Counted from the first letter of the stretch, positions 11,001 through 22,462 are shown. The stretch is DNA of 64,000 nt from Rutpela maculata (GCA_936432065.2 OW386291.2:106767823-106831822); one strand, 5' to 3'. Notes: generated by a model not told the origin, from the sequence alone. Made by a program: numbers and translations.

Positions 11001-12848
11001 ACATGAATATATTTTACGAGACATTTAATAATTTATTGAAAAAGTTCAGGGAATGAAATTCAGAATTTCGACATAAGCAAGTTATGCCGAGCTCTGCCCT
11101 TCCATTTAACTCATCCATTTAACTCTCGATAACGTTACGTTATTTTGTTTGCGCAACATTTCGTTTGAACCATCTTTTAAATTCGTCCCTCGACAACTTT
11201 ACATTATTCGACAAATTTTTGCTTGAATCATATCCAAGTACTCGGACTTTAGTCGATTAAAAGATATCTAAAATAATATTCAAGAAATGGACAAAATTTT
11301 GCAGGCATTGAATCAACATACTTTTAGGTTAAAATAAAAAGTGTATATTCGGGTTTGTAAGTATAGGTCTCCAAGAATTAAATAAGTGTCAATATGAACT
11401 AAACGATACATTAATAAAAACGAAATGAAATAGCAAAATAACATCATAAACTCTTGTATGTATTTCAAGGCAATTCATACTGTAGATAAGTACGCGTAGT
11501 ACTAAAATTATTATAGAACTAAGTTCCCAGCATTATTATTACGTGTGCTAATAATAATTTCTTGATATAATCACAATGGCAATGAGAAAATGAACAGTAA
11601 AAATAATTTTCCGTTTTTGGAATGATATTTCACTCTGAGTTCCATTCTCCAAAGAGAAAAGTTAAACCACAGATAAAGAACTAGTAGTTCTCTTTTCTGT
11701 GGTTAAACTATTTAAACGTAGGAATTATTGAAATCTGATGCGCTTCTACAAGTTGCATTTAATATTGATTGTCATATTTTTCGCTGTCAGTAGCAGAGAT
11801 GGGCATTAGTCGTCTAAATTTTTAGTCATGATTGAAATTGATCGTGAACACACGATTTTCACATTTTTTTAGTTTTTCATTTGAGGCATCCGTAGATACG
11901 GCAATAGCAGCACTTACACATCCGGAATTCCACGCTGCAAATTCGAGCAGTACTTCAGAAGCACCAAATAGCAACTTTTTTCGGTGGCTGAAATACTTTG
12001 CAAATACTGAATAAGTAAGAGCCAAGATAAACTCTCAATGTTATGATTAAAAATCAACTAAAAAATGTGTACCTAAAGCCGATCCTTCAGATTCCCACAT
12101 TAATATTAAACTTCGGCAGCCCTTTTTTTTTAAATAGAGATGCAGGTAAACGAAAATATATACAAGGAGAAGAAAATGTAAAAGCTCTGAACATATGATT
12201 AAATTATATGTAAAAAAAAAAACTTTTTAAAAACAAGCTTTTATTAATGTGTAGGTGTTCTAAAACGAAAAAAAATAAGTTATGTTGATTTAATTGTCTT
12301 AAAAGCTTGCCGCGCGCGAGAGTTTTTTTTTACGTATAATTTTATTTTAAAATTTTTAGTTACCTCTTATCTAATTATTAGTTTTTTATATACTTAAAAT
12401 TAAGAGTACCGGATCCTTCGCCATTTTTTAGAATGAAGCGTCTGAATGAATACACTATCCGATCATCACTATAGTTTAAAACTAAAAAACACACTTTTTG
12501 GTACCGTATTATTGTATTGTCACCAGAACTACACGTGTATGTATTTCAGCTCAATTGGACGTCGTTGAGTGGTTCAAAATAGACTTGGAATATTTGACCT
12601 AAACATACTAACATACCTACGAAGTAAGTTAAGGAAAGGTTGTAATAAAAACGCTAGAAAAGCCCTTGATTTTTAAACTCGCGCATGATGATGCGCAATA
12701 AAGAAACAGCCATGCGCAGTGTATTAAGTTGGTGAAATTATTAAACTGCGTAAGGCGGGAACAGTTCTAGAACTCCAAAAATACAGAATCAAAACAAACC
12801 TATTATTAAAGTTCTACGAACAATTACTTCCACGGTGGAATGAAAATA
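11001..12848. other. No gene; one short hairpin
   Basis: AT-rich, without supported genes. A near-perfect 48-bp palindrome lies at 11661-11708 (arms with GTTAAACCACAGA and its complement). Overlapping short reading frames on both strands at 11822-12025 show no family motif. Confidence 0.45.
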
Positions 12849-13798
12849 CAGGGTGTCCCACGACGAACTGCGGCGATCGATATCTCGAAAAGTAGACCTT
12901 GTAAAATTTTGTAAATTTGGTAGTAAACTAATGTAGATGAGGGCAACTCGGCTAAAATATTCTCAAGATCATAGCACTTCCGGTTATACCGGAAGTAGAT
13001 GTCAACTTGCTTATTTTAAATGGGACACCCTATATATTATTACATTCTTGGATTCTACACAAAATTCTAGGCCGATTTTGTGTATCATGTATTTTACCTA
13101 AGTCTCTTTGTTTTTGCAGGGTTGGAAAAAAACAGTTTTTTTCATTTTAAACAAAAAAACAGTTTTTTTTTGTTTTGAACAGTTTTTTTTGTTTAAAACA
13201 GGTTTTTTTAAGTTTTAAATGGTATGTTTAAAACAGGTTTAAAACTATATTCAACTAAAATTAAATGATGCCAGGCACACTGTCTTCTGCTACTACTTGA
13301 TGGCAGATGGCGCTCTTAAACGGATTTTACAGCACTCTACAAATAAAATACTCAGTTTAGTACACATGACCACTATATCGAAATTATTTATCGGAATGGA
13401 CCATCATCGGCACTTTTCCTGCTTTTCCACAAACTCCAAAATAATACATTTATTTGAAACATCGGCACTGTGTTTTAAACCGTGTTTTAAACAGTTGTTT
13501 AAAACATCGCATTGTGTATTAAATATGTTTTTCTACTTCCATCTTTAAAATGGCGTTTATCGTATACGTTTCCATGACGCTAAATAATCCTTTAAACACG
13601 CTTTCGACAAACCGTGACTTCGTGCATTTTAGTCACAGGCTGAACTTAGCAACGAGATATTAGTCACGGCTGAGGTTAATTCTAGATATTTTAATGGCAA
13701 AAATCAAGTTAGTTTTCCGTAATTCTTGTCATCAATCTGTCAAAATAAATCGACGCGTTGTGACAAGAGACAAGTAATTTTGTATTTTTTGGAAAAAA

Positions 13799-15001
13799 AT
13801 GAGCCTAAACGACAGTGAAAGTGAAGAAGATGCTTTCATTGGTACTCCGCCCGAAATTACTCAAGCAGCGGCATCGGCAACTGCTAGTTTGCTGCCAGAA
13901 AAATCTAAAAGTCAATACGAACGTGCATATAAACTTTTCCAAGATTGGCGTCAAGAAAACCAGACAAATTCATTTTCTGAGAATGTATTACTTGCTTATT
14001 TCCAAAATTTGTCGAAAAAGATGAAACCGTCCTCTTTGTGGGCAATCTATTCAATGCTGCGGACGACAATTAATCTAAAAAACAATATTGATATTAGCAA
14101 GTACCCCAAATTGTGCGCATTTCTGAAGCGTAAATCAGACGGTTACAGACCTAAAAAGTCGAAAATATTGACACCCCAGCAAATTAGAGAATTCTTATCA
14201 TCTGCTCCAGACGAAGAATACCTATTTACAAAGGTAATAGTATAAAACCAAATTAAATAAAAATAAACAAAATTATAAATATTTTAGGTAGGGTTACTTT
14301 TTGGAATAATGGGAGCTTGTCGGCGGGAAGAATTGACGAAAAGTGATGTTGAAGATCTTAACACGGCCCTTTTAGTTCACATTCCTGACACGAAAACAAA
14401 AACGGAACGTCAGTTTGTTATTGGAGGTAATTTCTATCATACATGCAAGAAATACATGGAACTTCGACCTCCAAACCTGACAAGTACTACCCGATTTTTC
14501 TTAAACTACCAGCGAGGAAAATGTAGAAAACAGCCAATTGGAATTAATAAATTTGGCAGCCTCTCTAGCGTAGTAGCAAAATTCTTAAAATTACCTGACC
14601 CTGCTGCTTATACTGGTCATTGCCTAAGAAGGTCTTCAGCGACGATTTTGGTGGACTCGGGTGCGGACATCACAGCATTAAAGCGTCATGGAGGGTGGCG
14701 ATCCACAGCTGTTGCAGAGAGTTATATTGACCACTCGTTAAACAATAAAATTGAGACCGCTACTAAAATCATGAACACTGTTCAAAATAATGCAATGCAA
14801 AAAAATAAAGAGAATATTGATATTGCAATTGCTCAAAGTTCAAGCATTGATAAAAATGAAAGTGGACCAAGTATTAGCTTCAATTCAAATCATGAAGCAA
14901 ATTTAACACAGTTCGATGGAACGCATTTAGGAAAATCACTTAGTTTTTTTAGCAATTGCCAAAATGTTTCCAATGTAACCATTAATATACACAATAAGTA
15001 G
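13799..15001 (+). CDS. Tyrosine recombinase (Crypton-like), two exons, apparently intact
   Basis: Exon 1 is 13799-14233 (starts MSLNDSESEEDAFIG), exon 2 is 14288-15001, with a 54-bp GT-AG intron in phase 0; the product is 382 residues. The N-terminal 40-110 is a SAM-like DNA-binding region (SQYERAYKLFQDWR). The C-terminal half is a phage-integrase-type catalytic domain: first Arg in FGIMGACRREEL, HxxR in GHCLRRSSAT, a GGWRS box, and the nucleophilic Tyr in VAESYIDHS. All catalytic residues (R, H-R, W, Y) are present. A serine/asparagine-rich tail of about 90 residues follows. The start is chosen as the first ATG, after an A-rich tract. Proteins of this type are known from Crypton elements and related animal gene families; no DDE transposase accompanies it. 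Mobility is inferred from context. Confidence 0.8.
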
Positions 15002-15111
15002 AACAATAGTTTAGTAATTTTTTACTGTTACCGTGTTATTGATACGTTAATAAATGAAATATTAAAATAACTTCCAAATTTTTTATTTAGATATTTGCTG
15101 TCGTAGAAAAA

Positions 15112-15247
15112 GTATAGTATGCAACACGTTTTATAAACTTGTTAGTCACTCATTTTATTAAACACTCGCTCCGCTACGCGTCGCTCGCGATTAATAAAAC
15201 TCGTGACTAAAATGACGTTTATAAAACTTGTTACATAATATACTATT
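15112..15247. repeat. Stem-loop repeat with CG-rich loop (family member 2)
   Basis: An inverted repeat with arms of about 55 bp around CTCGCTCCGCTACGCG. It begins AGTATAGTAT and ends TAATATACTATT. It sits at the 3' boundary of the recombinase-bearing insert, about 110 bp after the stop codon, and resembles 5226-5364. Confidence 0.65.
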
Positions 15248-15679
15248 TAAAGATTTGTTTAAAACACAGTGCGATGTTTTAAACACTTGGTTTAAAACAT
15301 TTTGTTTTAAACATGCCAACCCTGCGTTTTTGACATATTTCAATTTTTATGTCAAAAATGACGTTTGCAAGCCCTAAAAGAATTATCATTTTTTCCTATA
15401 AGGAAGCCTTTATTATCTAATTTGGGTTGAATTCTTTGTTGAGAAAGACCTACTTTAATAGTGTTTTTGTAATATTTTGATAAGTATTAATACAGAGTGT
15501 TCAAAGAATAAGAATAAAAATGAAATTGAGAAAACTGTCAAAAATCAGTTTTTTCAAATGGAAACCCCCAATTTTTATATTCTTATCTTATTTACCATTA
15601 AAAATAAGGGTAAGTTTGTGTATGGATGTCTATTCCGAACATTTTCAGTTTTCGAAATATTGCCAATTCAATATTTTTA

Positions 15680-15873
15680 TATGGGGATTTTGCTATGGAA
15701 AAATTTTTAAAATTCTCCATTATTCGTTTAATACTGTTAGGAGGCGGTTCTCGTTTCTCCGGATATCTATTACCAAATATTTCACATGTTCTTGATAAAA
15801 CTTTGTTACATTCTCCATAGATTATAAACAAATTTAAATAATCCTCGTGCGTGTAATTTAAGCGCCCCGGCAT
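15680..15873 (-). pseudogene. Tc1/mariner transposase N-terminal remnant
   Basis: From an ATG at 15873 the minus strand reads MPGRLNYTHEDYLNLFIIY followed by GECNKVLSRTCEIF and NRYPEKREPPPNSIKRI. This is the N-terminal HTH of the same transposase class as the 463-1521 copy (YGEC..A...Y..RYP.R..P). The frame then runs on into the palindrome arm, so only the first 60 or so residues survive. It marks the centre of the 12849-16604 palindrome and identifies its superfamily. Confidence 0.65.
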
Positions 15874-16811
15874 GATAATTAATACTTGTCAAATGGCAAG
15901 TGACAGCTACATTCATTTGTTTAGCACCCAACGCCGTCATAGCCAACTAAGAGTATTTGAACTTAAAATCCATAACAAAATCCCCATATAAAAATATTGA
16001 ATTGGCAATATTTCGAAAACTAAAAATTTTCGGAATAGACATCTATACACAAACTTCCCTTATTTTTATTGGTAAATAAGATAAGATTATAAAAATTGGG
16101 GGTTTCCATTTGAAAAAAATTGATTTTTGACAGTTTTCTCAATTTCATTTTTATTCTTATTTTTTTAACACTCTGTATTAATACTTATCAAAATATTATA
16201 AAAACACTATTAAAGTAGGTCTTTCTCAACAAAGAATCCAACCCAAATTAGATAATAAAGGCTTCCTTATAGGAAAAAATGATAATTCTTTTAGGGCCTG
16301 CAAACGTCATTTTTGACATAAAAATTGAAATATGTCAAAAACGGAGAGACTTAGGTAAAATGCATGATACACAAAATCGGCCTAGAATTTTGCAAAGAAT
16401 CCAAAAAAGTAATAATATATAGGGGTATCCCATTTAAAATAAGCAAGTTGACATCGACTTCCGGTATAACCGGAAGTGCCATCATCTTGAAAATATTTTA
16501 GCCGAGTTGCGCTCGTCGACATTAGTTTACTACCAAATTTTCAAAATTTGACAATGTCTACTTTTCGAGATATCGATCGCCGCAGTTCGTCGTGGGGCAC
16601 CCTGTATAGTATCAACTCTTTTTTCATTTAAGAGACTTAGACAAGAAATCTAGATGTGGAAGTAGTGATTTTTTAGGTAGCGGTTTTTAATTTATTAAAG
16701 AGACGTGATATGTGTATGTTTTCAGGAACCTACAGTTAAAAAGTTTTAGTTTATCATCTATTAGTATTTTATTTGAACATTTGAAGTCCGAATTCCTGCG
16801 CAGCGAGTATA

Positions 16812-17323
16812 CAGGGTTGGAAAAAAAACAGTTTTTTTTCATTTTAAACAAAAAACAGTTTTTTTTTGTTTTGAACAGTTTTTTTTGTTTAAAACAGGTT
16901 TTTTTTTAATTTTTGAAGGTATGTTTAAAACGCGTTTAAAACAGGTTTAAAACGTTTAGAACTATGTTCAACTAATATTAAATGGTGCCAGGCACACTAT
17001 GTCTGTTACTACTAGTTGATGTCAGATGGCGCTCTTAAACGGATTTTACAGCACTCTGCAAATAAAATGCTCAGTTTGGTGCACATAACCACTATATCGG
17101 AATTATTTATCGGAATGGACCATCATCGGCCTTTTCCTGCTTTTCCACAAACTCCAAAATAATACATTTATTTAAAACATAGCACTGTGTTTTAAACACT
17201 TGTTTAAAACATTGCATTTTGTATTAAATATGTTTTAAACATTTCTTTAAAACACAGTGCGATGTTTTAAACATGTTTTAAACACTTTGTTTAAAACATT
17301 TTGTTTTAATCATGCCAACCCTG
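16812..17323. mobile_element. Short non-coding copy of the CAGGGTTGG element
   Basis: 512 bp with the same CAGGGTTGG / CCAACCCTG ends, the same T-rich and GTTTAAAAC-rich subterminal blocks and the same internal words (GATGGCGCTCTTAAACGG, GGAATGGACCATCATCGG) as 13117-13530 and 15246-15323. It lacks the recombinase gene and its hairpin. Flanking octamers CGAGTATA and GATGTATA agree at only five of eight positions. Confidence 0.75.
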
Positions 17324-18704
17324 GATGTATATATCATTTTCAAAAATCGCCCACGAATTCGATTCGATGCAATGGTTGCTAGTTTGTTGTGTCATCCCTT
17401 ATTTATTTCTGTGACGTTAAAATCAGGGTTGGCTCTAGGTCAGTGCGGAAAGACTTTTATGCAAGTTTGACACAACATTTTACCTTGTACTTTTTTAGTG
17501 AATTCCGTAATATCCAAAGTTAATATGGTCAGTTTATTATAAACACTCACTCAAAGAGGAGATATTGGGGGGGGGGGGGGGGGTGTAGTACTGAACTAAC
17601 ACACACACATGTATTTTTCACTAGTAAAACACTCATATGTAATTTTTCACGACCTATAACGAATATAAAAGTATATTATTAATAAAATAATATAATAGTT
17701 GCAGTTCTGGAAAATCGCTAATAGACAAGTGTACTGCAGCCTGAGAAGCACGAGACATTTTTGTATACCATCGACTCTGTATAATTTCAGGCTAATTTGT
17801 AGATACATACATACATATGGCTAGATTTATACTGCGGATTGCAAAACTGCTATATCGGATGGTCTACTCTTTCTCTTTATTAAATGTTGACGTAAATCCC
17901 AGAATTTCCACAGTAAGTATAGTAAAAGGGATTTTGTCAAATCAATGTTACACAATTTCGGCGGCGTCGCTTAATTAAAGGAAATAATAAAACCGCATTA
18001 ATAAAAAACATAAAATTACCGCCGTACACTGGAATTTAATGTTGACACTCTGTCAGGATTGAATGCCTTCAACACTGCAATTGTAAAAGAATCAACTACG
18101 TCTTTAGGTAATTGTCAGTAGATTTCCGATAAAAGCAGGGTACGTATTAACATTTTAAAATGAAATAAAATTCTCTTTATCACATTGTGAACATTTGTGA
18201 TTCACACGGTACATGTCAGGTATATGCCACTAATCCTTAACTTTGTTTGTTATGTATGATTTAATATTATATAAAAATGGTTTATTTTATTGGGAAAAAA
18301 TGTTTTATGTTGCCAGCAGCTTATTAAGTTTTTCTTATTATTATGAAAATGAACATAATAAACACGCCACACATATTAAATAGAGCATGAAAGTGTGTGT
18401 TTGATTCAACATTATTTTTTTATTTTCTAAATATGTATTACAAGTTTTTGTAAGAACCATTACCGTTTTTGGTTAAATTCATCAGAAATACATTGTAGCT
18501 GGCAATAATGAATATTTCACAATTTCGTCGTTTTTCTGAATGTTTCAGTAGGTGTTTGCAATATAAATATTATGTCTATATGAGAGCCGTCTCTGGTGCC
18601 GAGATAAAATTCCCGACCCTTGCGTCATCACATAAATATTTCCAAGATCTATGAGAATATTTTAACAGGCAACCATCAAAATAAGTGAATAAGGAATTCT
18701 CTGG
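17324..18704. other. No gene; 17-base G tract
   Basis: No coding or RNA gene recognised. A homopolymer of 17 G occurs at 17567-17583, unusual in this AT-rich sequence. Confidence 0.5.
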
Positions 18705-19789
18705 CTGCAGCAATTTTATTGTTTTAATTTGTTGTAGGTATAATAACAAGTGCTATGAGAAATTTTGGATTAAATCGGTCCATTGTTTCTTGTAAAATTT
18801 TAATAGTTTATATTCCAACACTGAAATATTCTGCTATTTTCTGCTATTTTCCTTATTATCTCTGGTCCTAGTAATCGTATCGCAAAAATAAAAGTACCAA
18901 ATCTGCAAATCTTAAGAAAATCCGAGGAAATCTGGAGGAAATCTCGGGAAATCCGAGGATATCTGAGGAAATCTCAGGAAATCTTTCTTTTCAGATTTCT
19001 CCCCCCGCTCTTCAAAAATTTTTTTTTCGGATTTCTAGCTCATCAAAAATTAATATAATTGAATTGAAGATGAAATATCTAATATTTTTGTTTAAAAAAT
19101 AATGACCTACTTGTATTTAGGGTCGAGATACAGTTTTTGCATCTCAGTCGCTTATAATTAAACAAATTGATATTTCTTCTTAAAAAATTGGACTGGTTAT
19201 TCTTCAATACTTTTGTCCCACCTAGTTGAAAACAATCCAGAAGCACAATTGTTAAAGAGGCCCAATAAAGATGGGTCTTTAGCGACTATGTCAGAGATCC
19301 GAAAATCGCCAAATAGATCTAAACGTTATGTTGTGGTTTTACAAATCAGATAGCCCAGTATGTAAGACGACCAGTGATTTTTTCCTCTACATCACAACCT
19401 CTTATTTTAACCTTTTCTATTATCTTTGTATGTTCTACTTGTTCTTGTTTTTTATCCTTTTTGTTCTTTTTGCCCTCTTTTTGTTTCTAAATTCCTTTTA
19501 AACTGTAAAATCCCTTAAAAATTCAAATATTTTATACATGTTTTATTCTACCACATTTTCCTGGCAGTAGTTGCTTCGTTTTTTCGTTGAGTTCTTTTTA
19601 CCGTGCCAGCAACCAATTTTTTTTAGTGTATCTCCAAGTGTGTTAGTGTTACTTTTAATTAGTTTTAAGTACTTTTACGTACTATGTTTTCAATCCTATT
19701 ATTAGTTATAAGTTCGTTTGTAGCGAACAGGAGTTCTAATTTCTCACACCAATTGTTCAAGCCGAATCGGACCTGGTCCATCCAACCCT

Positions 19790-19950
19790 ACATTCACCAC
19801 GTGGTTGTCTGGTTGGCTTCGAGCCAGGATCCGGCGAGGCACATTCTGTGTAACAATATGTTTATTAAATTTGTTTACTATATTACTACTGCGGCCAGTG
19901 CTTTTTTCCAGGATGCGGAAGTCTCGGGTTCAAATCCCGATCGTGACACT
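19790..19950 (+). repeat. tRNA-like sequence, probable SINE head
   Basis: 19923-19940 forms a perfect T-arm (TCGGG TTCAAAT CCCGA), with B box GGTTCAAATCC, followed by a short acceptor-like tail and a T-run. Upstream, GGTTGGCTTCGAGCC can serve as an A-box-like segment, but the spacing is too long for a normal tRNA. An ORF across it (19684-20031) has no family motif and is probably chance. Confidence 0.4.
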
Positions 19951-20402
19951 TTTTTTTTTATTGCATCAGTATTATTCAAAGTTTTACAAAGCTGTGGAGG
20001 ATACATGGACATAAAGATTTGTTCAGATTAGGCTGGTTTTCCCTTTTCATGATAAAAATGAAGAAAGTTATAAGTAAGTTGAAAATGTGCATTATGTTAT
20101 CAACGCCGCTTTATTCGATGTAATTTTAAAAATTGTAGCTGAGGATTATTTTCAAATAACAGAGATAAAAATATAAGCATTGGAGAACAATCAGTCCAAA
20201 TTGGATTAAAGAAATATTGATTTGTTTATTTATAAGTGACCTACACGCAAAAACTGACGTATCTCGGCCCCAAATTCAAGTAGATCATTAATTTTTTAGG
20301 AAATGTTAGATATTTCATCTATTTTCATAATTCGTTTGGCGCTTTTGGTTTGATAAAAAATTAGAGTTATTTAAATTTGTTTAAAACTATAACTTTGAAA
20401 AT

Positions 20403-20786
20403 GGTGGCCACTTTCTGGAAAACCGGGAAAACCGGAAATAGTGAGGGAATTTAATAGGTCAGGGAAATGTCATTGAATGTTGGTGAAAGTCAGAGATTTT
20501 TGTTAAAATATAGTCAATGCCGAATACCATTTGTTCTTTTTGATAATATGTACCTTTTCTATTCAGATATACTTTTAAAATATGGGTAAAAAGACTGATT
20601 TTCATTCAAAACTGCTGAAGTCAATGGGATAAATAATATAACTAATCACGTTCACTTAACGAGCAGTTGTAAAGAAAATAACATACGACAAAATGAAATG
20701 ACAATAGTCAGGGAAAAAACTAAAAAATCGCCTGGAAAACCGGGAAAAGTCAGGGAAATTTGTTGTAGAGAAAACGTGGCCACCCT
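20403..20786. mobile_element. Small MITE with GGTGGCCAC ends
   Basis: Inverted ends: left GGTGGCCACTTTCTGG, right the complement of CAGGGTGGCCACGTTTTC. The interior is rich in CAGGGAAAT and ACCGGGAAAA motifs near each end. Non-coding. Left terminus is degraded. Confidence 0.5.
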
Positions 20787-21562
20787 GTATAAACAAATTT
20801 CAAAAAACGGTTTAAATTAAGAATTTTTTTTGCTTAATAACATTGTAAATTACACGTAAAATCCTACATTTTGAAAGAAAATTGTCCTCCTATTCACTTT
20901 AACAATAACCGATGGAAATTTTGAAATTATTCGTTTTTAGCCGTTTGAATAAATATTTTGCGCTAAAATTTGGCGCGAAGGTGCAGTTCAATAAAGGGCA
21001 TAGTTCTACCAACTTTCGTTAAAATGATGCATTATTACGTTATATTTTCTTAAATTGTCAGAAAGCAATTTTTGGTTGTTTTTATTTTTTTTACAAATTA
21101 ACTAATTATCAGAAAGTTTTTTCTCAGACCTAGTCTTATTCAAAATTTAATTACGAACAATTTGGTATTTTTATTTTTGCGATACGATTACTAGGACCGG
21201 AGATAATAAGGAAAATAGCAGAAGATTTCGGTGCTGAAAAATAAATTTCTAAAATTTTACAAGAAGTAGTGAACCGATTTAATCCAGAACTGCCCATGGC
21301 ACTTATTATACATAAAACAAATTAAAACAATAAATTGCTGCAGCCAAATAATAGGGTAGTTTCCATTTTTTTTTTAAATTCAGTTTTGGTGATATATATC
21401 GAGTAATGTTATTATTTTAGCAATTACTGCATAATCAATTTAAACCAAAACAATAATTTCTTAAATAAAAATAAGAAATAAGAATACGCCCGTCTAGACA
21501 CAGATTTCAAACGATTTCATTTGGCGGGAAATAATTTAACCAATAACAGACAACTTTCGCTT

Positions 21563-21710
21563 AGGGCCAGTTGTACGAAATAAGTTGAGGCAAGTTCAGC
21601 TTAAACCAAGATCAAAAGCCAAGGTTACGATTGTTACAATAATCGTAACCATGGATTTTGATCTTGGTTCAAGCTGAACTTGGTTCAACTTAGTTCGTAC
21701 AACTGGCCCT
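21563..21710. mobile_element. 148-bp near-perfect palindromic MITE
   Basis: Starts AGGGCCAGTTGTACGAA and ends with its complement; the two 70-base halves pair almost completely around ACGATTGTTACAATAATCGT. TTA lies on the left flank and TTTTA on the right. No room for coding. Typical of a very short foldback MITE. Confidence 0.75.
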
Positions 21711-21925
21711 TTTAGACTGTAACTATCTTATTTGAATGCCAAATTGTGTATTTTCTTTACATTATTTTGCCTATAACACTTCTATTTTGCTCAATATCGT
21801 GAAAATCAATAAATATTATATACATGTATTTAGAAGGAATTTAAAGTTATTTATATTTGTTATTATTTAGAAGTTATCTTGAAAAGGTAAACAAAATTCG
21901 CGGCGAGTATTATGTCGCAACATTG

Positions 21926-21933
21926 TATAAAAA
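21926..21933 (+). promoter_or_regulatory. Possible TATA box
   Basis: TATAAAAA about 150 bp upstream of the ATG at 22080, followed by pyrimidine-rich sequence with possible initiators. Inference from sequence only. Confidence 0.35.
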
Positions 21934-22079
21934 CGGCTCTCTTCCAACTTTGCTTGCTTGCTGTCAGTTGTCAATTCTTGTCATAATATAAGTGAAAGAA
22001 ACATAGGTTAGATTTACTTGTTGTTTGTTTATGTTGCGTTTGATTTTGTTTTTTTATATTTTATCAATAAACTATTAAG

Positions 22080-22229
22080 ATGGAGTTGAATTTTGTGAAA
22101 GGAGATTCATCCAATCTGCCCAAAGTTGATTACGACATGATAGATTCTTTCTATAAACAAAATTTGGATTTTTTGTCAGCAAACGTGAAAAATGTGAAAA
22201 CGCAAAGGGAAACACTTCTATTTAAGTAT
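22080..22229 (+). CDS. First exon of a YqaJ/SWIM-type mobile insect gene (partial)
   Basis: ATG at 22080 opens a 50-codon frame (MELNFVKGDSSNLPKVDYDMI, then FLSANVKNVKTQRET) ending at a consensus GTAAGT donor (22230). The start resembles the N-terminus of a widespread family of uncharacterised arthropod proteins that carry a SWIM-like zinc segment and a YqaJ nuclease domain; this is recalled resemblance, not a search. No continuing exon is found downstream: the putative intron runs into an oppositely oriented THAP exon. Likely a truncated copy. Confidence 0.4.
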
Positions 22230-22288
22230 GTAAGTACATTTATTATTAGTAAGTGTATTTTGGATCTGTAGAACTGGTTTAAACTTAC

Positions 22289-22462
22289 CTACTTCAAAAT
22301 AATCTTCACAACAAAATATAAACGAACTTGAAGGGATGGGATCAGAATTATTTGAAGCTTGCCACCAAGTTCTTTGAATATCCATATTTCTTGGAACAGT
22401 TACAAATATTTTTTCCGACTTGTGTTTCCACAACTTTTTATAAAACATCTTTTCGACGACAT
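22289..22462 (-). pseudogene. First exon of a THAP-domain gene, frameshifted
   Basis: The minus-strand ATG at 22462 gives MSSKRCFIKSCGNTS, i.e. the first Cys pair of a THAP C2CH zinc finger. After a one-base shift in an A-rich stretch the other frame continues KSEKIFVTVPRNMDIQRTWW and IFCCEDYFEV, the remaining THAP motif (F.VP, W, C..H/Y F). The His of the usual CEDHF is Tyr here. The exon ends at a GTAAGT donor (22288-22283 on +). THAP domains bind DNA and occur in P-element-type transposases and derived genes. No further exon is visible. The exon tail-to-tail faces the exon at 22080-22229, 59 bp away. Confidence 0.6.

Larger units (their letters stand above)
13109..15331. mobile_element. 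CAGGGTTGG-ended TIR element containing a recombinase gene
   Basis: Element 13117-15323 (2207 bp) has 9-bp inverted ends CAGGGTTGG / CCAACCCTG. Flanks TGTTTTTG (13109-13116) and CGTTTTTG (15324-15331) agree at seven of eight positions, a hAT-like target duplication. Both subterminal regions are packed with GTTTAAAAC / TGTTTTAAACA motifs. Comparison with the 512-bp copy at 16812-17323 shows that 13531 to about 15246 is extra sequence holding the tyrosine recombinase gene. Confidence 0.7.
12849..16604. mobile_element. Tc1/mariner long-palindrome element carrying a nested insertion
   Basis: Starts CAGGGTGTCCCACGACG after TA (12847-12848) and ends with the complement of CAGGGTGCCCCACGACG before TA (16605-16606). 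The left arm runs 12849-13116 and resumes at 15332-15700 after a nested element. The right arm is 15960-16604. The arms are about 640 bp and match almost base for base. The centre (15700-15960) keeps the start of a transposase. Nested structure shows the palindrome is older than the 13117-15323 insertion. Confidence 0.8.
18705..21345. mobile_element. Interrupted long palindrome, 2.6 kb
   Basis: Outer arms 18705-18905 and 21165-21345 are inverted copies (shared words GGCTGCAGCAATTT, GATTAAATCGGT, CTAGTAATCGTATCGC on opposite strands). Inner arms 19045-19210 and 20165-20335 are also inverted copies. The loop holds 19211-20164 with a tRNA-like sequence; the right arm is further interrupted by a MITE at 20403-20786. 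The left arm contains short GGAAATCTSAGG-type repeats (18905-19000). No transposase found. Confidence 0.6.

Noticed and set aside
11822..12025. Overlapping 60-67 codon frames on both strands
   Set aside because: A loose ALTHPEF resemblance to hAT transposases is too short to support.
19684..20031. 115-codon + frame
   Set aside because: Runs through a tRNA-like sequence and palindrome loop; no homology signal.
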